From: Paludisphaera borealis
GTDB lineage: Bacteria > Planctomycetota > Planctomycetia > Isosphaerales > Isosphaeraceae
Assembly: GCF_001956985.1 (NCBI RefSeq)
Contig: NZ_CP019082.1
Coordinates: 4,340,001 to 4,404,000 of the forward strand
Direction of reading: 5' to 3'
DNA length: 64,000 nt
Part shown: positions 37,792-46,864 of the stretch, piece by piece
Numbering within the stretch: the stretch's first letter is position 1
Layout of the letters: each line of letters begins with the position of its first letter
Position numbers and translations under genes: made by a program
Notes under the pieces: generated by a model
What the model saw: only the letters and a program-made list of their open reading frames with translations
Told to the model about the DNA's origin: nothing
The model's database searches: none

Positions 37792-38172
37792 TTAGACGGC
37801 TTTCGGCTTGGCCCGCCGCGACAGGCAATAGCCGAGCGTCACCGCTACTCCCGCCAGGACCGCGCCGCTCCCGACCGTCGCGGCCACCGGGATCGGCGCG
37901 AACGCCCACAGGCCGGCATAGACGAGCCCGCTCAGCACCATGGACCAACTCGCGACCCGCCTGGCCTGGCCGGCGCTGGCGGGGACCCGGACCAGGACCA
38001 TGGCCTTGGGCATCCGGTTGCCGTACCAGACCATCCAGAGCCCGATAACGCCGGTGACCAACCGTGTGACCGTGTCGCGGTCGATATAGCCCAGCTTGTG
38101 CGCGAAGATCGCGCCAAGCGCCAGGGCCATCATGCCGCCGGCCCAGACGAGACATGCCGTCAGTTCCTTCAT
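37792..38172 (-). CDS. Four-TM membrane protein, SdpI-like
   Basis: A 126-residue protein with four predicted transmembrane helices. The central MVWYGNRMPKAMVLVR resembles the GN..PK motif of the SdpI family. It overlaps the upstream SdpR/ArsR-type regulator by four bases (ATGA), the same gene pairing as B. subtilis sdpR-sdpI, in which SdpI gives immunity to a toxin and sequesters the repressor. Here no toxin gene is seen, so the role is inferred from the pairing only. Confidence 0.75.
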   Translation of the reverse strand: MKELTACLVWAGGMMALALGAIFAHKLGYIDRDTVTRLVTGVIGLWMVWYGNRMPKAMVLVRVPASAGQARRVASWSMVLSGLVYAGLWAFAPIPVAATVGSGAVLAGVAVTLGYCLSRRAKPKAV

Positions 38173-38465
38173 CGTGTGATCTCCTTCTTGGGCTCCGGCG
38201 CCTCCGCGCCCAGGCCGAACGAATGGACGAAGCCCAGCAGCGCCTCTTCGAGCACCGAGAGCTTCAGGTGATAGATGATGGACTTGCCGACCTTCTCGGC
38301 GTGCACCAGGTCGGCCTCCTTCAACACCGCGAAGTGCGCCGACATCGTCGGCTTGGAGAAGTCGAACTGGTCGCTGAGCTCGCCCGCGCTCATCGGCCCC
38401 TTGCGGAGCAGCAGCAGCACGCGGCGGCGTGTCGGATCGGAAAGGGCTTTGAATACCTTGCTCAT
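38169..38465 (-). CDS. ArsR-family (SdpR-type) transcriptional regulator
   Basis: A 98-residue winged-helix regulator starting at ATG 38465. It shows the typical FKALSDPTRRRVLLLLRKGP start, the recognition helix FDFSKPTMSAHFAVLKEADL and the wing VGKSIIYHLKLSVLEEALL. It lacks metal-binding cysteine motifs, as in SdpR-type autorepressors. It is co-transcribed with, and translationally coupled to, the following membrane protein. The upstream 38466-38560 should contain the autoregulated promoter. Confidence 0.9.
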   Translation of the reverse strand: MSKVFKALSDPTRRRVLLLLRKGPMSAGELSDQFDFSKPTMSAHFAVLKEADLVHAEKVGKSIIYHLKLSVLEEALLGFVHSFGLGAEAPEPKKEITR

Positions 38466-38653
38466 GATTCGACAGTAAGCTAATCGACGAAATGTGTCAA
38501 GGGCGGGCATTCGCGCCGCGCGCCGGCAGCCGTCGCGCCCGCTGCGAAAGAGCGAGGTGGATGCGAGCCTCGGCCTTCCACACGGGTTCGGACGAACCGA
38601 GTCCGTGCCACCCATGACCTTGCCATTATGGATTGGACGGGGAGGGCCGCCCG

Positions 38654-40135
38654 TCAGGCCAGAACGTCCTTGACGACGTTGCCGGAGACGTCGGTGAGGC
38701 GGTAGTAGCGGCCCTGGTGCTTGAAGGTCAGGCGCTCGTGGTCGATGCCGAGCAGCGCGAGGATCGTGGCGTGGAAGTCGTGGACGTGGACGGGGTTCTC
38801 GGCGACGTTGTAGCCGAAGTCGTCGGTCGCGCCGAAGGTGAAGCCCGGCTTGATCCCGCCGCCGGCCGCCCAGATGGTGAAGCAGCGGGGGTGGTGGTCG
38901 CGGCCGTAGTCGGTCGGGGTCAGCTTGCCCTGGCTGTAGTTCGTCCGGCCGAACTCGCCCCCCCAGAGGACCAGGGTGTCGTCGAGCATCCCGCGCTGCT
39001 TCAGGTCGCGGATGAGCGCGGCACAGCCGTGGTCGGTCTCCTTGGTCAACTGGCGGATGCCGCCCGGCAGGCCGCCGTGGTGGTCCCAGCCGGGATGGTA
39101 AAGCTGGATGAACCGCACCCCGCGTTCGGCCAGCCGCCGGGCCAGGAGGCAGTTGGCGGCGAAGCTGCCGGGGTTGCGCGCGTCGGGTCCGTAAAGGTCG
39201 TAGATATGTTCCGGCTCGCTGGCGATCCCGGCGACCTCGGGGACCGAGCTTTGCATCCGGTACGCCATCTCGTACTGGGCGATCCGCGCGTTGACGGCCG
39301 GGTCGAGCGCGGCGTCATACTCGATCTGGTGCAGCTCGCGGAGCCGGTCGAGCATCTTCCGGCGCGAGGCCGACGACACGCCCGGCGGGTTCTCCAGATA
39401 CAGCACCGGCTCGGCCCCCGCGCGGAACTGCACCCCCTGGTGGATCGAGGGCAAAAAGCCGTTGCCCCAGAGCCGCGAGTACAACGGCTGGTCGACCGGC
39501 CGCTTGCTGATCAGGACGCAGAACGTCGGCAGGTTCTGGTTGGCCGAGCCCAGCCCGTAGCTCAGCCACGAGCCCATCGACGGCCGGCCGGCGATCTGCG
39601 AGCCGGTCTGGAAGAACGTGATCGCCGGGTCGTGGTTGATCGCCTCGGTGTAGAGCGACCGGATGAAGCACAGCTCGTCGGCGACCTTCGCCGTCTGCGG
39701 CAGCAGGTCGCTGACCCACGCGCCCGAAGCGCCGTGGCGGGCGAACGGGAAGATCGACCCGGCCAGCGGCAAGGTCGCCTGGTTGGACGACATCCCAGTC
39801 AGCCGCTGGCCGTTGCGGATCGAGTCCGGCAGGTCCTTGCCGTTCATCTGGTTCAGCAGCGGCTTGTGGTCGAACAGGTCGAGCTGCGACGGGCCGCCGC
39901 TCATGAACAGGTAGATCACCCGCTTGGCCTTGGGCGCGAAATGCGGCTGGGCCAGCACCCCGCGATACGCCGGATCGATCGCGTCGACCGGCTTCGAACG
40001 ATCGGCCCCCCGCGCCGGCGTCGTTAGCGACTCGCCCATCAGGCTCGCCAGCGCCGCGCCTCCCAGCCCGAGGCTGGTCCTCGAAAAGAAGTGCCGCCGA
40101 TTCCCGCGCAGTCCGGGGTCGTTCAGGAAGTCCAT
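38654..40135 (-). CDS. DUF1501 protein, Tat-exported
   Basis: A complete 493-residue member of the DUF1501 family. The N-terminus has a Tat-type signal (GNRRHFFSRTSLGLGGAALA). Conserved blocks include RVIYLFMSGGPSQLDLFDHK, GSWLSYGLGSANQNLPTFCV, LVLWGGEFGRTNYSQG, GRDHHPRCFTIWAAGGGI and VHDFHATILALLGIDHERLT. The fold is related to the alkaline phosphatase/sulfatase superfamily. It is intact at the site where the 1758 paralogue is frameshifted. No DUF1549/1553 gene is directly adjacent, although its usual partner family occurs elsewhere in the window. Confidence 0.94.
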   Translation of the reverse strand: MDFLNDPGLRGNRRHFFSRTSLGLGGAALASLMGESLTTPARGADRSKPVDAIDPAYRGVLAQPHFAPKAKRVIYLFMSGGPSQLDLFDHKPLLNQMNGKDLPDSIRNGQRLTGMSSNQATLPLAGSIFPFARHGASGAWVSDLLPQTAKVADELCFIRSLYTEAINHDPAITFFQTGSQIAGRPSMGSWLSYGLGSANQNLPTFCVLISKRPVDQPLYSRLWGNGFLPSIHQGVQFRAGAEPVLYLENPPGVSSASRRKMLDRLRELHQIEYDAALDPAVNARIAQYEMAYRMQSSVPEVAGIASEPEHIYDLYGPDARNPGSFAANCLLARRLAERGVRFIQLYHPGWDHHGGLPGGIRQLTKETDHGCAALIRDLKQRGMLDDTLVLWGGEFGRTNYSQGKLTPTDYGRDHHPRCFTIWAAGGGIKPGFTFGATDDFGYNVAENPVHVHDFHATILALLGIDHERLTFKHQGRYYRLTDVSGNVVKDVLA

Positions 40136-40227
40136 GAGCGCTCGCCTCGCTGTTGGGGGAGGGCGAAAAGGGGTCGAGGCCGGACTTCCAGCTTAACCAC
40201 TAGCTGCGCTCGGAGGAAGACGAGGCG

Positions 40228-41043
40228 TCAACGCGACCCGGTCGATCGCCAGGGGAAGTCGGCGGCCTGGTGAACCACGCCCGTCTTCTTGTCCTGGACG
40301 AACACGGCGAGCCGAAGCTTCTCGCGCTTCCATGAAGGCTCGATGATCAACGGGAACCGTTGCGTCGCCGGCGACTTGCCGTCGAGCTCGATGAACTCGT
40401 ATTTCGTCAGCCGAGCCGGGTAGCGCGCGACGAGCGATTTGCCCGCGTTCTCGCCCGAGGGGACGTTGGTGGTCACGCCGTCCTCGCGGAGCACGGCGCA
40501 GACCAGGAGCGGCGTCTTCTCGACCCGCGTCGACCGGCTCGACACCGTGATCGCGGCCATTCCCGTGAGCCCGTCCGGCTTGACGTCGAGTGCGACGTCG
40601 AGCCCCACGCCGGGCTTCTTCGCCAGCGCCTTGCGGATCGCCGCCTCGGCCCCGGTGGGGTCCCGGCCGTTGACCGACTGCTCGCCGTCGATCATCAACA
40701 TCGGCGTGTAGTAAAGGCCGTACTCGGCGTTCTTGGGCTTCTTGTAGAGTTCGTTGTACGTCGCCTGCCGCTGGCTGTAGAGCGGGTCGGAGAACACGTC
40801 CTTCCACGGGTCGTTAAAGTAGTCGACGTGGAAGGCGATCGGCACGATGCGCTCGTTCTTCTCGCCGAGTGCCCCGAGGATCTTCTCGGCCGTCGGGCAC
40901 ATGTCGCACCCCTGCGAGGTGTACAGCTCGACGAGCACCATCCGCTTCGAGCCGTCCGGCTCATCGGCCCCCTCGGCCCGACCCAGGCCGAACGCGATCA
41001 ACAACGGCGCCGCCAGCGCAAGGAACTTCGTCCGACGACGCAT
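40228..41043 (-). CDS. DUF1223 thioredoxin-like exported protein
   Basis: A 271-residue protein starting at ATG 41043 with a signal peptide (FLALAAPLLIAFGLGRAEGA). The DUF1223 thioredoxin-like fold is clear: VLVELYTSQGCDMCPTAEKI with the C46-x2-C49 redox pair, IAFHVDYFNDPWKDVFSDPL, RQATYNELYK and YTPMLMIDGEQSVNGRD. The C-terminal half is beta-rich. Members are thought to be extracytoplasmic thiol proteins of unknown substrate. The 17-base-longer form starting at 41070 is less likely. Confidence 0.9.
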   Translation of the reverse strand: MRRRTKFLALAAPLLIAFGLGRAEGADEPDGSKRMVLVELYTSQGCDMCPTAEKILGALGEKNERIVPIAFHVDYFNDPWKDVFSDPLYSQRQATYNELYKKPKNAEYGLYYTPMLMIDGEQSVNGRDPTGAEAAIRKALAKKPGVGLDVALDVKPDGLTGMAAITVSSRSTRVEKTPLLVCAVLREDGVTTNVPSGENAGKSLVARYPARLTKYEFIELDGKSPATQRFPLIIEPSWKREKLRLAVFVQDKKTGVVHQAADFPWRSTGSR

Positions 41044-41172
41044 GAAGAAGACTCCCTTCCCAATCGCCACGCACGCACGATTCGCGACGGCGAGGATTTT
41101 GAGGATTACGACGGCCGCTCATAAGACGACCCTCGCCGCCCGCATATTCGCTCGTCGCCGCTCACGGCGCCG

Positions 41173-41856
41173 TCAACCGCCGACCGATCCGGCCAAACGG
41201 CGGAGGCCGGCGGTGGGGCCGTCGGGGGCGCCGTAGATGGACGAGCCGGCGACGAAGACGCGCGCGCCGGCGGCGATCAGGCGGGGGGCGGAGTCCTGGT
41301 CGACGCCGCCGTCGACTTCCAGCTCGCAGTCGGGATTCACCGAGTCGATCATCCGGCGGATCGCGGCGATCTTGGCGAGGGTGCCGGGCAGGAACGACTG
41401 GCCGCCGAAGCCCGGGTTCACGGTCATCGCCAGGACGAGGTCGAGTTCGGGGAGAATCTCCTCGAGCATGACCGCCGGGGTCGCCGGGTTGATCGCCACG
41501 CCGGCCTTGCGCCCGAGCTTTTGGATATGCTGAATCGTCCGGTTGAGGTGCGTCGCCCCCTCGACGTGGACGATCAGCGAATCGGCGCCGGCCTCGGCGA
41601 AGGCGTCGAGGAAGTCGTCGGGCTTGGCGATCATCAGGTGGACTTCCAGCGGCAGCCTCGTGACGGGTCTCAGCCACTTCACCAGCACCGGGCCGAACGT
41701 GATGTTGGGGACGAAACAGCCGTCCATCACGTCGACGTGAATCCGATCCGCGCCGGCCGCCTCGACCTCCTTCACCTGCTCGGCCAGCCTCGACAGGTCG
41801 GCCGAGAGGATGGACGGGGCGATCTTGATGGCGCTGTCGGCGTTTCGAGGGATCAT
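41173..41856 (-). CDS. rpe: Ribulose-phosphate 3-epimerase
   Basis: A 227-residue TIM-barrel enzyme that interconverts ribulose 5-phosphate and xylulose 5-phosphate in the pentose phosphate pathway. Motifs: IAPSILSADLSRLAEQV, ADRIHVDVMDGCFVPNITFG (metal-binding His and Asp), LEVHLMIAKPDDFL, AMTVNPGFGGQSF (phosphate loop) and ELEVDGGVDQDSAPRLIAAG. Length and motifs are complete. No neighbouring pentose pathway gene is present. Confidence 0.97.
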   Translation of the reverse strand: MIPRNADSAIKIAPSILSADLSRLAEQVKEVEAAGADRIHVDVMDGCFVPNITFGPVLVKWLRPVTRLPLEVHLMIAKPDDFLDAFAEAGADSLIVHVEGATHLNRTIQHIQKLGRKAGVAINPATPAVMLEEILPELDLVLAMTVNPGFGGQSFLPGTLAKIAAIRRMIDSVNPDCELEVDGGVDQDSAPRLIAAGARVFVAGSSIYGAPDGPTAGLRRLAGSVGG

Positions 41857-41914
41857 CGCGGGTGAGGCTCCAGGTTCCGTCGTCGAGGTTAAAAGCGTGA
41901 AGGATGCTCGCGCG

Positions 41915-43258
41915 TCAGGAGATCTTGGCGACGAGCAGGGTCTGGTCGTCGTGCGGGTCGAGGTTATCGGTGAACCGGCTGATGCCCGCGACGATGGCGT
42001 CGACGATCTGCGAGGCCGACATGTTGCAGCCGGCGAGGATGCCGTCGAGCCGATCGGAGGTGAACTGCTCGCTCTTGCCGTTCATGGCTTCGGTGATGCC
42101 GTCGGTGTAGAGCACCAGGATGTCGCCGGGGCTGAAGGTCACCTTCGACTCGGCGTATTCGAGGTCCTCGAACAGCCCGAGCGGCGGCCCGCCGACGTCT
42201 TCGATCGAGAGCACGACGCCCTGCGAGCACTTGCGGAGCCGGGGCGGGTTGTGCCCGGCGCAACTGTAGGTGAACTCGCGCTTCGCCGGGTCGTAAATGC
42301 CGTAGAACGCGGTGACGAATACCTCGTTCTCGGCGGTGTACTGCGACGCGAGCCGCTGGTTGACGTGCTTGAGCAGGGCGGACGGCGGGTCGGGGCTGCC
42401 GGGGTGTCCGTGGGTGAGGCTGTGGAGGATCGCCATCATGACGGCGGCGGGGGTGCCGTGGCCGCTGACGTCGGCGATCAGGAAGCCCCAACGGCCGCCG
42501 GGAAGCTCAAAGAAGTCGTAGTAGTCGCCGCCGGCCCACTGCGAGGTCCGGTAGTACGTCGCCAGCTCGACGCCGGGGATCTTGGGGAGCGTCTTGGGCA
42601 GCAGCGAGCGCTGGATGTCGGCGACGACCCGCAGCTCGCGGTCGACGATCTCGTAGGCGCGCTTCAACTCCTCGCTGAGGACGAGGTTCTGGGTGGCGCG
42701 GCCGAACAGGCTGCTGAGCCAGACGCGCTCGGGGAACTTGTCGCGCTCCCACGCGCCGGGCTCTTTCCGCAACGTCACGACCATGTTGAGCCCGACGCCG
42801 CGGTCGAAATGGGGGACCGCCATGAGCGATCGGAAGCCGTTGAGGTATTCGAACGCCGGGTCGTCGGGCGAGAGCAGCGGGGTGATGTCGTCGATGATCC
42901 GGGGTTCGTCGCCGTAGAGCAGGTCGCCGAGCAGGCCCCCTTCAAGGAGCGGGAGCAGTTCCTTCTGCTTCCACGGGTCGATGGTCTCGGTCCAGGTGCT
43001 CGACCGGGTGATCCGGTACTTGGGGAACTCCAGCCCCCGGCGGCTGAGCGAGATCCAGCGATCCGACGGCATCATCTGGCGGACCCGCCGGCCGTAGCCG
43101 GCGACCATGGCCTGCGGATCGGTGTGCGTGCTCATCTCACGCATCGTCTCGGTGATCGCCGCCAGCCGCTCCAGCCAGTCTTCCGGGGCCGTGGCGGCGA
43201 TCGCCGGCCCGGCCTCAATCGCTTGGGCCGACACGGCCGGGCTTTCGGTGGGAGTCAT
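41915..43258 (-). CDS. GAF-domain SpoIIE-type PP2C phosphatase
   Basis: A protein of about 447 residues. ATG 43258 was chosen as the most conservative start; in-frame starts at 43273 and 43306 exist. A GAF-like sensor domain spans about residues 25-200. A short coiled coil (RELRVVADIQRSLLPKTLPK, the usual linker) leads into the SpoIIE/RsbU phosphatase (about 225-447) with YYRTSQWAGGDYYDFFELPG, WGFLIADVSGHGTPAAVMMA and LVLYTDGITEAMN, giving the metal-binding Asp residues. Such proteins dephosphorylate anti-anti-sigma factors in partner-switching stress cascades. No partner kinase or STAS protein is nearby. Confidence 0.93.
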   Translation of the reverse strand: MTPTESPAVSAQAIEAGPAIAATAPEDWLERLAAITETMREMSTHTDPQAMVAGYGRRVRQMMPSDRWISLSRRGLEFPKYRITRSSTWTETIDPWKQKELLPLLEGGLLGDLLYGDEPRIIDDITPLLSPDDPAFEYLNGFRSLMAVPHFDRGVGLNMVVTLRKEPGAWERDKFPERVWLSSLFGRATQNLVLSEELKRAYEIVDRELRVVADIQRSLLPKTLPKIPGVELATYYRTSQWAGGDYYDFFELPGGRWGFLIADVSGHGTPAAVMMAILHSLTHGHPGSPDPPSALLKHVNQRLASQYTAENEVFVTAFYGIYDPAKREFTYSCAGHNPPRLRKCSQGVVLSIEDVGGPPLGLFEDLEYAESKVTFSPGDILVLYTDGITEAMNGKSEQFTSDRLDGILAGCNMSASQIVDAIVAGISRFTDNLDPHDDQTLLVAKIS

Positions 43259-43420
43259 GGGGTGTTCTCGCATCGGGCGATCAAGCTCGTGATTCAAACG
43301 GTCCACATCGCACCATTCTACACGCTGAGTCGAGAAGGAAAGAATCCCGACGGTCGTCGGCGTCGTCCGACTGGGGAGGTTTCGAGGCGGTTGGGCCGCG
43401 AATGGACAATAAGACAGACC

Positions 43421-43464
43421 GTCGCGAGCATGCCTTCTCCCACAAGGGGAGAAGGGAATTCGGC
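43421..43464. repeat. Dispersed intergenic repeat (family B), second copy
   Basis: Shares GTCGCGAGCATGCCTTCTC and GAGAAGGGAATTCGGC with 7975-8018, separated here by CCACAAGGG instead of TTCTTGCGA. The ends pair as a CCTTCTCC/GGAGAAGG hairpin. It lies between the phosphatase start and the serine hydrolase stop. Confidence 0.75.
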
Positions 43465-43497
43465 TTCAGCCTGTCCGCCACCCATCAACAAACATCG

Positions 43498-44664
43498 CTA
43501 ATCCGCGCGCCGCTTATACAGGTCCTCGGCGACGGCCCGGAGGGCGGCCTCGGCGCGCGGACCGCCGATGTTGGTGAGCACCACAAGGGCGAAATCGCGT
43601 TGGGGATTGATCCAGATGTGCGCGAGGTTCTTGGTGTTGGAGCCGCCGTGGTAGAGCAGGGGCTCCTTCGACCAGGGGACGGTCATCTCGCCCATGCCCA
43701 GGCCGTAGCGGCCCAGGGCCGGGGTGCCGGGAGGGGCGTCTTTCTTGGCCGGAATCGTGACGGCCATCGCGTGCAGTTTGGCGAGCGTGTCGGGCTTCAC
43801 CAGGGCCGGCCCGCGCTTGCCGCCGCCGGCGTGCCATCCGGCCCATCGGGCGAAGTCGAGCGCCGACATGTGCGCGGTCCCGGCCGGGCCGATGACGAGC
43901 GGGTTGTCGCCGTTCGGGCCGGCGAGGAACGCCTTCACCTTGCCGTCGACCTCGACGTGGCCGAGCGGCGCGTCGACCCGGCCGACCGTGCTCTGCGGGC
44001 CGAGGCCCGCCGTCTTCAGGCCGAGCGGTTCGAAGACGCGCTCCGTCACCAACTCCTCCCACGTCTTGCCCGCGATCCGTTCGACGGCCGAACCCGCGAA
44101 CAGGTAATTCATGTTCGCATAGGCGAATTTCTCGCCGGGCTTCGCCGCGAGCGGTCGCTTCGCGTACTCGCGGACGATCCCGTAGCGCAGCTCGTCGAGA
44201 TTGCCGTCTTGAGTCAGCGATCCGCCGAGCAGCTTATCGAACGCCTCGTCGTCGCCCGGGACGCCGCTGGTGTGCGACAAGAGCTGCGTCAGCGTCACCG
44301 TCCTCAGGCGGGCGTCCATCGTACCGGCCAGCTCCGGGAAGAGTTCGGCGACGGTCGAATCCCATCGCAGCTTCCCCTCGTCGACGAGCATCCCGGCCAG
44401 GAGCGCGGTCATCGCCTTGGTGTCGGACCCCAGGTGGAACCGATCGTCGCGCGTCACCGGAATGTCGGCCCCGACCCGCCGCGTGCCGACCGCCCCCGAC
44501 GCGACGATCACGCCGTCTTTGATCACGGCGGCCGCCAGCGCGGGGACCTTGTGCCGCTCAAGATGCGGCGTCAGGATCGCGTCGAGCGATTCCCCCTCGC
44601 CGCCGCGCGACGGCGTCCCCGACACGAGACTCAATGCCAGAATCAACGCGGCGTGTGGCTTCAT
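43498..44664 (-). CDS. Serine hydrolase, beta-lactamase class C-like
   Basis: A 388-residue protein starting at ATG 44664 with a signal peptide (AALILALSLVSGTPSRGG). The penicilloyl serine transferase motifs are visible: S80-x-x-K83 (LGSDTKAMTALLAG), Y182-A-N184 (FAYANMNYLFAGSAVERIAG) and an HGG box (YHGGSNTKN). Members include esterases, peptidases and DD-carboxypeptidase-like enzymes; the true substrate cannot be told from sequence. It would act outside the cytoplasm. There are no operon partners. Confidence 0.93.
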   Translation of the reverse strand: MKPHAALILALSLVSGTPSRGGEGESLDAILTPHLERHKVPALAAAVIKDGVIVASGAVGTRRVGADIPVTRDDRFHLGSDTKAMTALLAGMLVDEGKLRWDSTVAELFPELAGTMDARLRTVTLTQLLSHTSGVPGDDEAFDKLLGGSLTQDGNLDELRYGIVREYAKRPLAAKPGEKFAYANMNYLFAGSAVERIAGKTWEELVTERVFEPLGLKTAGLGPQSTVGRVDAPLGHVEVDGKVKAFLAGPNGDNPLVIGPAGTAHMSALDFARWAGWHAGGGKRGPALVKPDTLAKLHAMAVTIPAKKDAPPGTPALGRYGLGMGEMTVPWSKEPLLYHGGSNTKNLAHIWINPQRDFALVVLTNIGGPRAEAALRAVAEDLYKRRAD

Positions 44665-44740
44665 GACGTGGCCCTTGGGAAACGAGAGCGGTTCGCGTTT
44701 GGATTGCACACACCCGGTGTGCGCCGGAGGCCCGTATTAC

Positions 44741-44828
44741 CGTAGGGGCGCCCCTTGTGGGTGCCCGAATCGCGAGGGCGATCCTGTTTTCCAACGTGGA
44801 TCGGGCACCCACAAGGGGCACCCCTACG
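44741..44828. repeat. Palindromic intergenic repeat (family C), 28-bp arms
   Basis: The arms 44741-44768 and 44801-44828 are complementary over 28 bases with one mismatch, around a 32-base spacer. The arm core is GCCCCTTGTGGGTGCCCGA. It lies between divergently transcribed genes (serine hydrolase and di-heme protein). It is unrelated in sequence to families A and B. Confidence 0.85.
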
Positions 44829-44974
44829 TGCGCATCCCCAAAAGTAAACGCGCTAGGTGGTCGGTTCCTCGAACCATGATACGACTCGCCGAGGGTCTTC
44901 GGGGAGTGTTATGCTATCATGAAATCGGGTCGGACCGGCTTCCCCGCCCGCCGAATGCTGAGGAGCGAGCGCTC

Positions 44975-46735
44975 ATGACTTTTCGCGGTATGTGGACCTT
45001 CGGGCTGGCCGTCTGCGTGATGGTCCCGACCTTGACGTTCGGCGCAGAGGCCCGGCTCCGGAAGCCGGAGGCGTTGATCCTCGTCGACGGCGGGACCCGC
45101 TTGCTGACGGCCAATCGAGGCGCCGGAACGATCTCGATCGTCGACGTCGAGTCGAGACGCGTCGCGGCCGAGGTGAACGTCGGGCGCGGGCTTGCCGACC
45201 TCAAGGAGCTTCCGGGAGGGCGGTGGCTGCTGGCCGTCGATCAGGCGGCCGGCGAGCTGGTGCTGGTCGAGCGCCAGGGCGATGTGATCCGCCGCGCGTC
45301 GGCGACGCCCGTCGCATCGGACCCGGCGCGGGTGGTGGTCGGGGCCGACGGCCTGCGCGCGGTGGTCGTCTCGCGATGGTCGCGGACGCTGACGTTTCTG
45401 GCGTGGGACCGGCCCGCCTCGCCTGAGGTTCCGCCGGCCGTCCGCGTGGTTTCGACGCTCGCGCTCCCTTTCAGTCCGCTCGACGCGGCGGCCGTCCCGG
45501 GGGGCTCGCCCTCGCTGCTGGTGGTCGCCGACGCGTTCGGCGGCCGGCTCGCCCTGATCGATCAGGACGCGCCGGCGATCGTCTCGGACTGGAACTTGCC
45601 GGGGCACAACCTCCGATCGCTGAGGTTCTCGCCCGACGGCCGGACCCTGGCCTTGCTCGGCCAGTTCGTCAACCCCGTGAACCGGACGACGTTCGACGAC
45701 ATCCACTGGGGCTTTCTGGCCCACAGCGAGATGCAGACGTTCCGCCTGGACGACCTGCTCACGCCCGGCGTCGACGTCGAGACCCTCCTGGAGAACGGCC
45801 GGGCCGCGACCATCGGCAACGTCGGCAGCGGGTCGGCCGACCCGTCGAGCTTCGCGTTCGGGCCGGGCGGCGTGCTCGTCGTCGCGCTGGCCGGCACGGA
45901 CGAGGTCGCGACGGCCCTCGGCCTCGGCCGGCCGTACAAGCGGCAGAGCGTCGGCCGGCGGCCCTCGGCCCTGGCCCTCAGCCTCGACGGACGGACGGCG
46001 TACACGGCCGATGCGCTCGACGACGCGATCTCGATCGTCGATCTGGCCGACCGCAAGGTCGCCGCGCCGATCGTGCTGGGGACGCGCCCGGAGCCGACGC
46101 TTGTCGAGGAGGGCGAGCGGCTGTTCACGAGCGCCCGGATCGGCCGGGAAGGCTGGATGAGCTGCCATACCTGCCACACCGACGGCCACACGGCGGGGGT
46201 GCTCGTCGACACGATGACCGACGGCTCGTACGGCGCGGCCAAGCAGACGCCGACCCTGCTCGGCGTCGACCGGACCGGCCCCTGGACCTGGCTCGGCCGC
46301 ATCGACCGTCTCGAAGACCAGGTCCGCAAGTCGATCACGACCACCCTGCGCGGGGCCGACCCGACCGACCGCCAGGTCGACGCCCTCACCGCCTACCTCC
46401 GCACCCTCGAACCGCCCAAGCCCGTCGTCGCGACCGCGCCCGCCGAAGCCGTCGCGCGCGGCCGCGCCGTGTTCGCGTCCCACGACTGCGCCTCCTGCCA
46501 CGCCGCGCCCGAATACACCACCCCGAAAACCTACGACGTCGGCTTGACCGACGCCGTCGGCTCCCGCGCCTTCAACCCCCCCTCGCTCCGCGGCGCCTCC
46601 CGCCGCGCGACGTTCCTCCACGACGCCTCCGCCCGCTCCCTCCCCGACGTCTTCCAGAGCATCCAGCACCCCGCCGGAACCGTCCTCACCCCCGCCGAGA
46701 TCGCCGATCTGGTCGCGTTCCTGGAGAGCTTGTGA
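44975..46735 (+). CDS. Beta-propeller and di-heme cytochrome c protein (MauG/peroxidase-like)
   Basis: A 586-residue exported protein starting at ATG 44975, with a signal peptide. The first about 360 residues form a YVTN-type beta-propeller (LLTANRGAGTISIVDVESRR, RSLRFSPDGRTLALLGQFVN, ALSLDGRTAYTADALDDAIS). The last about 210 residues hold two heme motifs, SCHTCHTDGHT and CASCHAAPEY, in a di-heme cytochrome c peroxidase/MauG-like arrangement, with TPTLLGVDRTGPWTWLGRID between them. It probably transfers electrons or oxidises a partner on the cell surface. A family C repeat lies upstream. Confidence 0.9.
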   Translation: MTFRGMWTFGLAVCVMVPTLTFGAEARLRKPEALILVDGGTRLLTANRGAGTISIVDVESRRVAAEVNVGRGLADLKELPGGRWLLAVDQAAGELVLVERQGDVIRRASATPVASDPARVVVGADGLRAVVVSRWSRTLTFLAWDRPASPEVPPAVRVVSTLALPFSPLDAAAVPGGSPSLLVVADAFGGRLALIDQDAPAIVSDWNLPGHNLRSLRFSPDGRTLALLGQFVNPVNRTTFDDIHWGFLAHSEMQTFRLDDLLTPGVDVETLLENGRAATIGNVGSGSADPSSFAFGPGGVLVVALAGTDEVATALGLGRPYKRQSVGRRPSALALSLDGRTAYTADALDDAISIVDLADRKVAAPIVLGTRPEPTLVEEGERLFTSARIGREGWMSCHTCHTDGHTAGVLVDTMTDGSYGAAKQTPTLLGVDRTGPWTWLGRIDRLEDQVRKSITTTLRGADPTDRQVDALTAYLRTLEPPKPVVATAPAEAVARGRAVFASHDCASCHAAPEYTTPKTYDVGLTDAVGSRAFNPPSLRGASRRATFLHDASARSLPDVFQSIQHPAGTVLTPAEIADLVAFLESL

Positions 46736-46864
46736 GCTTCGAAGGTTTGAAGTTCCAAAAAAGTTGGGGCGATCGGAGGCTCGGGCGGACACTATTCATC
46801 GCGGGACGAGGTCGTGAGACTCGCGCCCAGCGCTGTGACGACCGGACGAGGAGGCCGGGCTCTG

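Noticed and set aside
38575-38612. Imperfect palindrome near CACGGGTTCGGACGAACCG
   Set aside because: Could be a terminator or regulator site between the SdpR-like and DUF1501 genes, but it is short and imperfect, and no other copy was found to support a function.
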